Counted from the stretch's first letter, positions 51,181 through 59,699 are shown. The stretch: DNA of 64,000 nt from Pseudaeromonas sp041441555 (GCA_041441555.1 JASDSW010000053.1:1-64000); one strand, 5' to 3'. Made by a program: numbers and translations. Notes: generated from the sequence alone by a model not told the origin.

Positions 51181-53085
51181 TTATTTCTTCGGCAACTCCA
51201 TGTCGGCGCTGATGTCCACACCGCTCTCGGTGAAGTCCAGATTGGAGCTCAGACGCATGCCGCGCAGGCCGTTGATCATCGCCTGACCAGCCTTCAGCTC
51301 TTCCACTTCAGCCGCGGCACGTTCCTTGCGGTCAGCAGCGGACATCGGCGTGAACTCCTCATCGGAGTAAGCATCGTCAGCAGCGGCGCTCTCATCCGTG
51401 CCATTCTGGGCTTCGGCTTCTGCCTCGGCGGCCAGGGCTGCCAGCTTGGCCTGCTTATCCTGCAACAGCAGATCGACGGCATCGGCCACCAGACCATAAT
51501 CCAGGCCCAGGTGGAACAAGCCATTCGGCTTCAGCTCCTGCTTGGCCAGATCACCGGTCAGGGCCTCGGCCTTGTCACCACTGAACAGCACAATGTGCTT
51601 GCCGAACAGGCCCAGCTTGATCTTGCCTGGCAGCTCAACCGGCAGCGGCAGCGGCAACTCGACGCTCTGACCATCCGCCGGCAACTGCATCGCCGCCAGC
51701 TCCGGCTGCATCATCGCCAGCATGCTCCACAGCTGTTGCGGCTGCTTGCTGGAGACGGTCGCCATGAAGGAGAGATCGGCAATTTGCGGCATATCACTGC
51801 CATCGACGGCAGGCTTCAGGCTCAGGCTTTGCAGATCGACACCAACGCCCTGGATGCCCTGCACCATGCCGGTCATGGCGCCCAGCAGGCTCGGATTGAC
51901 CTGCTTGAGTTCGGCCTGGGCCGCCACCAGCGGCTCACAGCTGAACTTGGCCTGGATGGCACGGGTCCACAGGTTGGTCAGCACCGGGGTCAGCTCATCC
52001 ATGTTCAGACCCATCTGATAGGAGAACTTGCTTTGACCAGCCGACAGATCGGGCAGGAAACCGCGCAGCTTCTGCAGCTGTTCCATGGCGGCCGCATCGG
52101 TGGAGACCACCTTCATCAGGCTGGAAACCTGGATCGGCGAGCCATCGCTCTCGAGCTTGGTATAGCCGAATACCGTCTTCGGCCACAGCGCTGCCATGCC
52201 CTCGAGCTCGCTCTGGCAGGCAGCGGAGCGCAACGGAGCAAACTCGGTGGTCGCCTCGCCTTCGCTGACCTTGTCCAGCAACTTGGCAACCGGATTATCG
52301 GCGCGAGTCAGGATGCGAACCAGGGCCTCGTGGTTCAGGTAGCCCAGGGAGAAGGGCTTGAAGCCATACTCCTTGACCATGGCCTCCAGTACACCGCTGC
52401 TCTTGAGCGGTTGGGCTGGTTTGGTCAGGCCAAAGGCCACGGCCAACCCTTCGTTGGCCGGGATCAGCTCACCGGCATCCAGGGTAAAGACCACGAAACC
52501 ATCCCGCTTGCCGATGGCCAGATAGAGCGGATTCTTGCCATCGGTGCTCAAGGCATAACGCTGATAGCTGAAACCATCGAGCTTGCCCTCAACCGCCTTC
52601 AGCTTGAAGCGCTCCTCGGCCTTGGCCAGGAAGGCATCAAATGCGGACTCATTGGCCAGCTTGATGCGGACGACCGGCAGGGCGCCGACCGTATAGAATG
52701 CGGAGTCGATTTTGTCCGCCAGCCCCAGAGTCTCCGGCTTGAAATTCTTGTCCATGACGGTGGTCAGGTAGTCGGTGTACAGACTCAGCATCAGACGCAC
52801 GCCATCCGGCGCCTTCTCGGTGCTCTCCAGCTCGGACTTGACCAGATCGTCAACCATCTTCTGCATCTGGGCCGGGTTAGACGCCATGGAGAAACTGTCA
52901 CGGAACGCCGCCAGATCACCCCAGCTCATGGGCTCCAGACCACCGGCAAAGACCAGGGTATCCGCCGGGACATAGTCCAGACTCTGGACACCTGAGCCAC
53001 CACCCAACTTGCCATTCAGTGCATAATAAGCACCGCCACCCACCAGGGCCGCAGCCACTAAACCCGCGATTACTCCCTTGTTCAT
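51181..53085 (-). CDS. Large membrane-anchored protein of unknown function
   Basis: A 634-residue protein with one N-terminal hydrophobic segment (VIAGLVAAALVGGGAYYAL) that is probably an uncleaved anchor, a long body rich in alternating Leu/Ala with DUF3352-like character (paired domains starting DYVPADTLVFAGGLEPM), and an acidic Ala/Glu-rich helical stretch near 545-600. I cannot assign a function; exported location is inferred from the N terminus. GAGGGAG precedes the ATG. It lies between the mscS terminator and the pyrE terminator, so it forms its own transcription unit. Confidence 0.75.
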   Translation of the reverse strand: MNKGVIAGLVAAALVGGGAYYALNGKLGGGSGVQSLDYVPADTLVFAGGLEPMSWGDLAAFRDSFSMASNPAQMQKMVDDLVKSELESTEKAPDGVRLMLSLYTDYLTTVMDKNFKPETLGLADKIDSAFYTVGALPVVRIKLANESAFDAFLAKAEERFKLKAVEGKLDGFSYQRYALSTDGKNPLYLAIGKRDGFVVFTLDAGELIPANEGLAVAFGLTKPAQPLKSSGVLEAMVKEYGFKPFSLGYLNHEALVRILTRADNPVAKLLDKVSEGEATTEFAPLRSAACQSELEGMAALWPKTVFGYTKLESDGSPIQVSSLMKVVSTDAAAMEQLQKLRGFLPDLSAGQSKFSYQMGLNMDELTPVLTNLWTRAIQAKFSCEPLVAAQAELKQVNPSLLGAMTGMVQGIQGVGVDLQSLSLKPAVDGSDMPQIADLSFMATVSSKQPQQLWSMLAMMQPELAAMQLPADGQSVELPLPLPVELPGKIKLGLFGKHIVLFSGDKAEALTGDLAKQELKPNGLFHLGLDYGLVADAVDLLLQDKQAKLAALAAEAEAEAQNGTDESAAADDAYSDEEFTPMSAADRKERAAAEVEELKAGQAMINGLRGMRLSSNLDFTESGVDISADMELPKK

Positions 53086-53234
53086 GCGAAAACTCCCTCA
53101 CTCATTTATTGAAGTCATGTAAACCAGTTTTGACGGAGGCAATCATGACCGCTCTTCCGAGAGTCGACAAGTTCGATTGGCTCTTTTTTCCACCGCTCCC
53201 ACAAAGCCTCAGGGTTGTTTCAGGCCATGGCCCC

Positions 53235-53272
53235 AAAAAAAACAAAACCCCGCATAAAATGCAGGGTTTTGT
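53235..53272 (-). terminator. Terminator of pyrE
   Basis: An interrupted stem (ACAAAACCC/GGGTTTTGT plus GCAT/ATGC, one mismatch; 53242-53272) is followed on the minus strand by a run of T (plus-strand A at 53235-53241). It ends the rph-pyrE transcript about 70 nt after pyrE. Confidence 0.88.
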
Positions 53273-53340
53273 CGGCGGTGAGACACGGGCATCTCAGGTT
53301 CGAGATGAGCCACTGAGGTCTCTTCAATCGGGCCGCTTCA

Positions 53341-53988
53341 TCAAGCCTCGATGCCGTATTGCGCCCGGTAGGCGCGGACCTGTGCCAGGGCGTCCGCCAT
53401 CTCGGGCTTCTCTTCCAGGTAACGGATCAGATCGCCCAGAGTGATGATGGCAATCACCTTCGCCTGGTAGTCGCGCTCCACTTCTTGAATGGCCGAGAGC
53501 TCGCCCTTGCCCTTCTCCTGGCGATCCAGCGCAATCAGCACCCCGGCCAGCTCGGCGCCATTGGCCTTGATGATATCCATGGACTCACGAATGGCGGTGC
53601 CGGCGGTGATCACATCATCCACCAGCATGATGCGCCCTTGGAGCGGGCTGCCGACCAGGTTGCCACCCTCGCCGTGATCTTTGGCCTCCTTGCGGTTGAA
53701 GCACCAGGGAACATCCTGATCGTGCACTTCCGCCAGCTGCACGGCGGTGGCCGAGGCGATGGGGATCCCCTTGTAGGCCGGTCCGAACAGCACGTCATAG
53801 GAGATGCCGGCATCCATCAGGGCGGCGGCATAGAAGCGGCCCAGCTTGGCCAGATCACGGCCGGAGTTGAACAGGCCGGCATTGAAGAAATAGGGGCTCT
53901 TGCGACCCGATTTCAGGGTGAATTCGCCAAACTTCAATACCTGCTTGCTCAGGGCAAACTCGATAAACTCGCGCTGGTAGGCTTTCAT
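53341..53988 (-). CDS. pyrE: Orotate phosphoribosyltransferase
   Basis: PyrE joins orotate and PRPP to orotidine 5'-phosphate in pyrimidine synthesis. The 215-residue product (E. coli 213) has the type I PRTase PRPP loop IMLVDDVITAGTA and the flexible catalytic loop WCFNRKEAKDHGEGG. The ATG at 53988 was set by alignment. It lies downstream of rph, with an attenuator in the 75-nt gap. Confidence 0.97.
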   Translation of the reverse strand: MKAYQREFIEFALSKQVLKFGEFTLKSGRKSPYFFNAGLFNSGRDLAKLGRFYAAALMDAGISYDVLFGPAYKGIPIASATAVQLAEVHDQDVPWCFNRKEAKDHGEGGNLVGSPLQGRIMLVDDVITAGTAIRESMDIIKANGAELAGVLIALDRQEKGKGELSAIQEVERDYQAKVIAIITLGDLIRYLEEKPEMADALAQVRAYRAQYGIEA

Positions 53989-54029
53989 GCTTGGTCCTCT
54001 TGGTCCTTCATCTTTTACGGGGTTCATCC

Positions 54030-54053
54030 AAAAAACGCGGCATCCGCCGCGTT
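54030..54053 (-). promoter_or_regulatory. pyrE transcriptional attenuator
   Basis: A perfect 8-bp GC-rich stem (54034-54041 with 54046-54053, 4-nt loop) followed on the minus strand by six T begins about 11 nt after the rph stop codon. The layout matches the E. coli rph-pyrE attenuator, in which translation of the end of rph, coupled to UTP-sensitive RNA polymerase pausing, decides whether pyrE is transcribed. Confidence 0.85.
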
Positions 54054-54063
54054 AGTTCATCAA

Positions 54064-54777
54064 TTACAGTAGGGCCTGTTTCTGCTGGGCGACCAGTTCG
54101 GCGATGCCGCCCTTGGCCAGCTCCAGCAGTTGCAGCAACTCATCCTGGCTGAAAGGCTCCCCTTCGGCGGTGCCCTGTACCTCGATGATCTTGCCGCATT
54201 CGGTCATCACCACATTCATATCGGTCTCGGCCGCGGAGTCTTCCACATACTCCAGATCGCAGATGGCCTGCCCCTCGTGGATGCCGACCGACACGGCCGC
54301 CACCATGTATTTGAGCGGATCGGTTTTCAGCTTGCCCTGCTCCTGCAACCAGCGCAGCGCATCCACCAGAGCCACACAAGCCCCGGTGATGGCCGCGGTG
54401 CGGGTGCCGCCATCGGCCTGGATCACATCGCAGTCGATGGTGATGGTGACTTCACCCAGCTTGGTCAGATCGACGGCAGCGCGCAGGGCGCGACCGATCA
54501 GGCGCTGGATCTCCAGGGTACGTCCCCCCTGCTTGCCCGAGGCGGCCTCGCGATTCATCCGCGAATGGGTCGAGCGCGGCAACATGCCGTACTCGGCAGT
54601 GATCCAGCCCTGTCCCTTGCCTTTGAGGAAACGGGGCACCCCTTCGACCACGCTGGCATTGCACAGCACCTTGGTCTGACCGAATTCAATCAGCACCGAG
54701 CCTTCGGCGTGGGCGGTGAAGTGACGGGTGATGGTAACCGGGCGCATTTGCGCGGGCGTTCTGCCATTGGGACGCAT
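54064..54777 (-). CDS. rph: Ribonuclease PH
   Basis: Phosphorolytic 3'-5' exoribonuclease that trims tRNA 3' ends. The 237-residue product (E. coli 238) has the RNase PH core with MNREAASGKQGGRTLEIQRLIGRALRA (phosphate-binding RT pair), CDVIQADGGTRTAAITGA and the acidic EGEPFSQDELLQLL tail. Unlike the E. coli K-12 lab strain, the C terminus is not frameshifted. It also acts as the leader gene for pyrE attenuation and is divergent from yicC. Confidence 0.97.
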   Translation of the reverse strand: MRPNGRTPAQMRPVTITRHFTAHAEGSVLIEFGQTKVLCNASVVEGVPRFLKGKGQGWITAEYGMLPRSTHSRMNREAASGKQGGRTLEIQRLIGRALRAAVDLTKLGEVTITIDCDVIQADGGTRTAAITGACVALVDALRWLQEQGKLKTDPLKYMVAAVSVGIHEGQAICDLEYVEDSAAETDMNVVMTECGKIIEVQGTAEGEPFSQDELLQLLELAKGGIAELVAQQKQALL

Positions 54778-54868
54778 GGGATCTTCTCTACTTCATCGGG
54801 AAATGGCCGCCAGTATACGGGATCGCCGCCGGCTTTTCACATGACGGGCTTTTTGCCGACGGCGAGGA

Positions 54869-54874
54869 TATAAT
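54869..54874 (+). promoter_or_regulatory. Perfect -10 element upstream of yicC
   Basis: TATAAT at 54869-54874, about 35 nt upstream of yicC, is a perfect sigma-70 -10. The -35 at the ideal spacing (54846-54851) is poor, so the promoter is plausible but may need activation. Confidence 0.5.
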
Positions 54875-54907
54875 CCCGGCACTTCTTTATCGACCGAAGA
54901 GATCCGT

Positions 54908-55768
54908 ATGATTCACAGCATGACTGGTTACGCCCGCAAGGAATTCAAAGGGGACTGGGGCACGGCGGTGTGGGAAATTCGCTCCGTCAATCAACGCTAT
55001 CTGGAAACCTACCTGCGTCTGCCCGAGCAGTTGCGAGGCCTGGAGCCAATCCTGCGTGAACGCTTCCGCAAGCAGCTCGAGCGCGGCAAGGTCGAATGCA
55101 ACCTGCGCTTCGAAAGCCAGACCAACGTCGGTCAACTGCAGATCAACGAAGCGCTGGCCGAACAGCTGATCGACAGCGCCCTGTGGGTCATCGACCGCGC
55201 CGGTCAAGGCCAGCTCAACCCGCTGGACGTGCTGCGCTGGCCGGGTGTCATGGCAGCCCCCGAGCAAGACATGGATGAGCTGAACACCCGTCTGCTGGCC
55301 GGTTTCGATGAGGTGTTGGCCCTGTTCGTCGAGAGCCGTCAGAGCGAAGGCGACAAGCTCAAGAGCGTCATCGAGCAGCGTCTGGATGGCATCGAGGGCG
55401 AAGTGACCAAGGTGCGCGCCTTCATGCCGCAGATCCTCGACTGGCAGCGCCAGAAGCTCATCGACCGTCTGGCCGAAGCCAAGCTGGAACTGGAACCGAC
55501 CCGCGTCGAGCAGGAGATCATCCTGCTGGCCCAGCGCATCGACGTGGCCGAAGAGCTCGACCGCCTCGGCATGCACATCGCCGAGACCCGCAAGATCCTG
55601 AAAAAAGGCGGCGCCTGCGGCCGACGCCTCGACTTCATGATGCAGGAGTTCAACCGCGAGTCGAACACCCTCGGCTCCAAGTCCATCAACGCCGACACCA
55701 CCCAGTCCGCCGTCGAGCTCAAAGTCCTCATCGAGCAAATGCGCGAACAGATCCAAAATATCGAATAA
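54908..55768 (+). CDS. yicC: YicC family endoribonuclease
   Basis: A 286-residue protein (E. coli YicC 287) now known as an endoribonuclease family involved in small-RNA turnover. It has the conserved MTGYARKE N terminus, VWEIRSVNQRYLET, and the C-terminal DUF1732-type KKGGACGRRLDFMMQEFNRE and NADTTQSAVELKV. Divergent from rph, the standard arrangement. Its terminator marks the left edge of an accessory region. Confidence 0.94.
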   Translation: MIHSMTGYARKEFKGDWGTAVWEIRSVNQRYLETYLRLPEQLRGLEPILRERFRKQLERGKVECNLRFESQTNVGQLQINEALAEQLIDSALWVIDRAGQGQLNPLDVLRWPGVMAAPEQDMDELNTRLLAGFDEVLALFVESRQSEGDKLKSVIEQRLDGIEGEVTKVRAFMPQILDWQRQKLIDRLAEAKLELEPTRVEQEIILLAQRIDVAEELDRLGMHIAETRKILKKGGACGRRLDFMMQEFNRESNTLGSKSINADTTQSAVELKVLIEQMREQIQNIE

Positions 55769-55788
55769 GCATCAGCCCGCTAAAACAC

Positions 55789-55813
55789 CAAAGCCCCACT
55801 TCCAGGGGCTTTG
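55789..55813 (+). terminator. Terminator of yicC
   Basis: A 9-bp stem (55789-55797 with 55805-55813, 7-nt loop) 20 nt after yicC, with a modest T content behind it. It is the last core-genome element before the defence genes. Confidence 0.6.
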
Positions 55814-55961
55814 ATGTTTCTGGGGTTTGCCATGGCCAGGTTGCCGCCAACAGGCGATGATTTTGGCGGCATCTCGCTCATTTTCTGCTGCCCGTGAATA
55901 CATGGCTGCGCCCTTATGGCACCATACCCCTCATTCAGCCCAATCACCCACTCGCACCGAC

Positions 55962-56378
55962 ATGCAGCCCGAAAACCAGATACAGCATCAATTGGTTACC
56001 TTGGCCCAGGCTTGCCCCGAGGTGCTGGTGTTATGGCTCTATGGGTCGCGAGCCAAGGGCAATTCTGGGCCGCTCAGCGACTGGGATCTGGCGGTCGCCT
56101 TCGCGCCAGTGAAACTGGATGACCCATTAGAAAATCGTCTGCGCCCCGAGCTCTTGGCCCTCGACTGGCAACGAGCGCTGCAACTGCCGGAAGGAAAGCT
56201 CTCGGTGGTGGATATCAACCAGGCCCCCATTCCACTGGCCTTCGCCATCATAGATGCAAATACACCGCTCTATAGCCGGGATGAGGGGCGACGCCTGCAG
56301 GAAGAGGCACGAATCATGTCGCAGATGGAGATCAATTATCCCGGCTCAAATGACATATCAGGAAAGAGAGATGAGTGA
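55962..56378 (+). CDS. mntA: MntA-type nucleotidyltransferase antitoxin
   Basis: A 138-residue minimal nucleotidyltransferase (MNT) with the GS-x10-DxD catalytic motif (G28-S29 to D40-W-D42). In MntA-HepT pairs this enzyme adds AMP residues to a tyrosine of HepT and so blocks its RNase activity. The ATG at 55962 was chosen by domain boundary; no strong ribosome site is seen. Its end overlaps the HEPN gene by 8 nt, the normal antitoxin-first arrangement. The type II/VII-style label follows the known E. coli and Shewanella systems. Confidence 0.88.
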   Translation: MQPENQIQHQLVTLAQACPEVLVLWLYGSRAKGNSGPLSDWDLAVAFAPVKLDDPLENRLRPELLALDWQRALQLPEGKLSVVDINQAPIPLAFAIIDANTPLYSRDEGRRLQEEARIMSQMEINYPGSNDISGKRDE

Positions 56379-56805
56379 TAACGCCTATATCAACGCCCTG
56401 CGTTTAAGCCTGTCACGCTATCAGGCCGAGTTACTGGAGATCCGCACCATTCTGGCGGAGCGGCCACTCTCCAATCTGGAATACCGGGCTGCCGAACGCA
56501 CACTACAGGTAGCCATCGAGGCCTGTATTGGCATCGCCAAACATTGGGCCAAGGCGCTTGCTGGCCATAGCCCGCAAGACGCCTATCAGGCCTTCGAGAT
56601 CCTGGTGCAACGCAGCGAGCTGACGCCCGATAGTCTGAGCGGCTGGCGCAAGATCATCGGTCTGCGCAACGCCCTGGTCCACGACTACCTGAATATCAAC
56701 CCCGAGATCATCCGCAGCGTGATCGCCCAGGGGTACAGCGAGCAGCTCTTCGTCTTCGCCAGCCAAGGGCTCGACTGGCTGGCCGCCGCCATAGAACCGC
56801 GATGA
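56371..56805 (+). CDS. hepT: HepT-type HEPN toxin (RNase)
   Basis: A 144-residue all-helical HEPN protein with the intact RNase motif R-x4-H-x-Y: R99, H104 and Y106 in GLRNALVHDYL. Y106 is the expected site of AMPylation by the partner MntA. AGGAAAGAGAG precedes the ATG. Toxin and antitoxin overlap, so they are translated together. Presence of all three key residues suggests an active toxin. Confidence 0.9.
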   Translation: MSDNAYINALRLSLSRYQAELLEIRTILAERPLSNLEYRAAERTLQVAIEACIGIAKHWAKALAGHSPQDAYQAFEILVQRSELTPDSLSGWRKIIGLRNALVHDYLNINPEIIRSVIAQGYSEQLFVFASQGLDWLAAAIEPR

Positions 56806-56811
56806 AAAAAG

Positions 56812-57216
56812 ATGCGCAGTGACGACTGTATTCAAGCCGCAAACAGCAATCTAGCCAACGCACGCCGCTTGCTCGACTCCGGCGATGCGGTGAACTGGGT
56901 CTCTGGCCACTTAGGCTCTGCGCTGCATTGGGCGATGGAGGGATGGTTGCTGGCCCATGGTCATTGTGTCTCTCATGGCCGAGGATGGAGCGACACGCGG
57001 GAAGCATTCTTGGAACTGGGCCCTGGTGAGTTGCGCTCACAGCTCATAACCCTCTATGCACAGACGGTAAGCCTGGAGTTTCAACTCATGGGTGATAGCG
57101 ACACAGCCCCCACCCTTTCCATCGCCGAGTGGCAAATCAAAGCACGGGAGTGTCTGGAAAATACGGATAAGGCCATCCACAAGCTACTCGCCGGCATACC
57201 CCGTCAGCCTCGCTGA
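56812..57216 (+). CDS. Orphan HEPN-like small protein
   Basis: A 134-residue helical protein. Residues 14-50 (ARRLLDSGDAVNWVSGHLG and SALHWAMEGWLLAHG) look like the first half of HEPN domains (DSGD...A...A.EGALKALLLAHG), but the R-x4-6-H RNase motif is absent, so it is unlikely to be an active RNase itself. It starts 6 nt after hepT in the same direction; it may be an accessory of the pair or a decayed second HEPN/MNT unit. Function not assigned. Confidence 0.55.
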   Translation: MRSDDCIQAANSNLANARRLLDSGDAVNWVSGHLGSALHWAMEGWLLAHGHCVSHGRGWSDTREAFLELGPGELRSQLITLYAQTVSLEFQLMGDSDTAPTLSIAEWQIKARECLENTDKAIHKLLAGIPRQPR

Positions 57217-57276
57217 CAGGCTAAGGTTCAGATCGACAACACCGCCGCCAACTGCAACATGGTGAGCAACACCGTC

Positions 57277-57310
57277 GCAATCAAATCATAATGATTGCAT
57301 CTATTTGATT
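57277..57310. promoter_or_regulatory. Overlapping inverted repeats upstream of the WYL regulator
   Basis: GCAATCA-N8-TGATTGC (57277-57283 with 57292-57298) overlaps a second repeat AATCAAAT/ATTTGATT (57279-57286 with 57303-57310). It lies 42-75 bp upstream of the regulator start in an AT-rich patch, the place expected for an autoregulatory operator of a BrxR/CapW-type dimer. Confidence 0.5.
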
Positions 57311-57352
57311 TGATCTATACCCTTATCCACATCCAGTGCGATGAGAAGCATC

Positions 57353-58231
57353 ATGTCCAGACTCGATGACCTATCCCTCTACCCCCATGCCCAGCGTGAA
57401 CGTCTGACGTTTATCGATTTCTGCCTCTATTACTTTGGCGAGGTGAGCAAGGCCGATCTGCTCCGCCAGTTCGCGGTCGGATCCGCCTCCTGTACCCGAG
57501 ATTTGGCGCTCTATCGTGAGCTGGCTCCGGAGAATCTTGAGCTCAGACACCAGACCAAGCGCTATCACATCACCCCCGGCTTTGCGCCACTGTTTAACCA
57601 TGAGCCGGAAATCCTGTTAAGCCGCCTGAGTCAGGGCATGGGCGAAGGCGTGAACCAGATCTCGCCCCCCGGCGAACACTGTGTCGATGCCATCCGTCTC
57701 ATCCATCCGACCCGCGATACCATAGCCACCCTGATGCGCGCCATCACACAGCGGCGGGCCGTCAGCGTACGTTATCACTCCTTAAGTTCGGGGGAGACGC
57801 AGCGCGAGCTGGTACCCCATGTGTTGGTGAATAACGGCCACCGCTGGCATGTACGCGCCTACGATCGGCGGCATGGTGAATTTCGTGACTTCGTCACCAC
57901 CCGCCTGCTGCAAGTGCGCGAATTGGCGCAAGCCCCAACCACAGAGCAGCGCGAGGCAGACTGCGCCTGGCAGCGCCAGGTGACGCTGACGCTCGTCCCC
58001 CACCCCGCGCTTGCCCACCCAGAGGCCATAGCGCTGGACTATGGCATGACCGATGGGCAGTTGACGCTGACAGTGCGCGAGGCGCTGGTGGGTTACTTGC
58101 TGCAACAGTGGCGAGTCGACTGCTCGCCGGATGCCCGGCTCGATCCCCATTCCCATCCGCTACGCCTGGCCAACCCTGAGCTGGTCGCCACACTGACCAA
58201 CTGCCGCCTGCTGCCAGGAGTCGCCCCATGA
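57353..58231 (+). CDS. WYL-domain transcriptional regulator (BrxR/CapW type)
   Basis: A 292-residue regulator: N-terminal winged helix (residues 10-80, RLTFIDFCLYYFGEVSKADL and TRDLALYRELAPENL), a central WYL domain (about 125-195, RELVPHVLVNNGHRWHVRAYD) and a C-terminal WCX-like extension. This order and the sequence of the helix-turn-helix match BrxR and CapW, repressors that guard BREX and CBASS defence genes. The ATG at 57353 (GAGAAG upstream) is preferred over 57341. The gene overlaps jetA by 4 nt (ATGA), placing it in the Wadjet operon. Confidence 0.9.
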   Translation: MSRLDDLSLYPHAQRERLTFIDFCLYYFGEVSKADLLRQFAVGSASCTRDLALYRELAPENLELRHQTKRYHITPGFAPLFNHEPEILLSRLSQGMGEGVNQISPPGEHCVDAIRLIHPTRDTIATLMRAITQRRAVSVRYHSLSSGETQRELVPHVLVNNGHRWHVRAYDRRHGEFRDFVTTRLLQVRELAQAPTTEQREADCAWQRQVTLTLVPHPALAHPEAIALDYGMTDGQLTLTVREALVGYLLQQWRVDCSPDARLDPHSHPLRLANPELVATLTNCRLLPGVAP

Positions 58232-59697
58232 ACCAGGATCTGAGCTTTGATTTTTTGGAGCAGTTCAAGGAGCAAAGCCTGGCCCTGCGTCTGTTGCGCT
58301 CCCCGCACTTTGCCCTGCTCGCCAGCTTTCTGCATCGTGTCTTCTTGGCCAAAAACCGCCGCGCCATCCCCTATCAGGAACTGATCGATGCACTGGAGCA
58401 TCACCTGCAGGACATTGCCGACAGCCATGGTCCCGAGCTGTTTCCCAAGAGTGCGCGCGCCTATATCGATGACTGGATCAACAGCCGGGGCGGCTATCTG
58501 CGCAAATACCTGCCGCTACAGAGTGATGAACCCGAGTGCGACCTGTTACCCGAGATCGAAAAAGCCCTGCGCTGGATCGAGGAGATGCAGGGGCGCCGCT
58601 TCGTCGGCACCGAGTCACGACTCAAACTGTTACTGGAGCTGATCGGGGATCTGGTCCACGGCACCACGGAAGATAGTGCCACCAAGCTGGCCACCCTACG
58701 CGCCCGCAAGGCCGAGATCGAGCAGGCCATTTGTGCCGTCGAGCTGGGACAGGATACGGGTATGTCGGCCACCCAGATCCGCGAACGGCTGTTTTTTCTG
58801 AGCGATCTCTCGCGGCAACTGCTGGGGGATTTTCGCCAGGTGGAGGCCAACTTCCGCAGTCTGGACAAGGAGACGCGCAAGACCATCACCCGCAGCGGCC
58901 TGCGCAAGGGGCTGGTACTGGATCAGGTGTTTGGCGATCAGGATGTCATCGACAGCTCGGATGAGGGGCAGTCCTTCAGCGCCTTCTTCGAGCTACTGAT
59001 GACGCCCCAGATGCGCAGTGCCATGCGCCATAACCTGCAGTCACTGCTGGCACATGAAGAGGCCCGCAACCTGGTGCAACAAGACACCCTACTCAGCCAT
59101 CTCTACAGTTACCTGCTGGAGGCGGGTGCCAAGGTGAACCTCACCCGCCAGCAGATCACCGACCAGCTGCGCCGTTACATCCAGGAGCAGTCTCAGGACA
59201 ATAAACGCATTCTGGAGCTGATCCGCGACTTCGAGGCCCAGGCGCATCACTTAGAAGAGATCGACTGCCGCAGCTACCCCGATTTTGCCTCTGTGCCAGA
59301 GCAGCAGGCCACGCTCTCTGTGCTGCTCAGTCGCGGCCTCTACCATACCCCCCAGAGCGAACAGTTCAGTAGCTCGGTGGCCGAAGCAGCACCGCAGGCA
59401 GAGGTGGATCTACGTACCCTGTTCGAGGTGAGCCATATCGATGAGCAGCAGTTGCAACGCCAGGTCCACCTCTGCCTGAGTGAACATCAGGGGCAGACAA
59501 CCCTGGCCCAAGTCATAGAGCGTTACCCGATACGCCATGGCCTGGATGAAGTGCTCACCTATATCAAGCTGGCCTGCGAACAGACGCTGCCCGCCCATAT
59601 CGATAGCAGCCGGGAACAACAGATCCGCTGGCAGGCCGAGCCTGAACTCTGGCGGATATTGCGCATTCCAGCCATTACCTTTGTCAGGGAGCTGTAA
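58228..59697 (+). CDS. jetA: Wadjet subunit JetA (DUF3375, MukF-like kleisin)
   Basis: JetA is the kleisin of the Wadjet complex, bridging the JetC SMC-like motors; the whole complex extrudes circular DNA and cuts small plasmids. The 489-residue product has the DUF3375 N terminus (LLRSPHFALLASFLHRVF; DDWINSRGGYLRKY) and a helical C-terminal half (QIRERLFFLSDLSRQLLGDF onward). Its ATG overlaps the regulator stop (ATGA) and jetB follows 2 nt after its stop, as expected for a stoichiometric complex. Confidence 0.92.
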   Translation: MNQDLSFDFLEQFKEQSLALRLLRSPHFALLASFLHRVFLAKNRRAIPYQELIDALEHHLQDIADSHGPELFPKSARAYIDDWINSRGGYLRKYLPLQSDEPECDLLPEIEKALRWIEEMQGRRFVGTESRLKLLLELIGDLVHGTTEDSATKLATLRARKAEIEQAICAVELGQDTGMSATQIRERLFFLSDLSRQLLGDFRQVEANFRSLDKETRKTITRSGLRKGLVLDQVFGDQDVIDSSDEGQSFSAFFELLMTPQMRSAMRHNLQSLLAHEEARNLVQQDTLLSHLYSYLLEAGAKVNLTRQQITDQLRRYIQEQSQDNKRILELIRDFEAQAHHLEEIDCRSYPDFASVPEQQATLSVLLSRGLYHTPQSEQFSSSVAEAAPQAEVDLRTLFEVSHIDEQQLQRQVHLCLSEHQGQTTLAQVIERYPIRHGLDEVLTYIKLACEQTLPAHIDSSREQQIRWQAEPELWRILRIPAITFVREL

Positions 59698-59699
59698 CC

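Noticed and set aside
51511..52995. A 494-codon plus-strand frame opposite the unknown anchored protein
   Set aside because: Considered because the minus-strand gene is itself unknown, but the minus frame has a strong ribosome site, an N-terminal anchor and a matching terminator.
55769..57352. Attachment site or integrase at the left edge of the defence island
   Set aside because: No tRNA gene, integrase fragment or long direct repeat could be seen by eye between yicC and the WYL gene.
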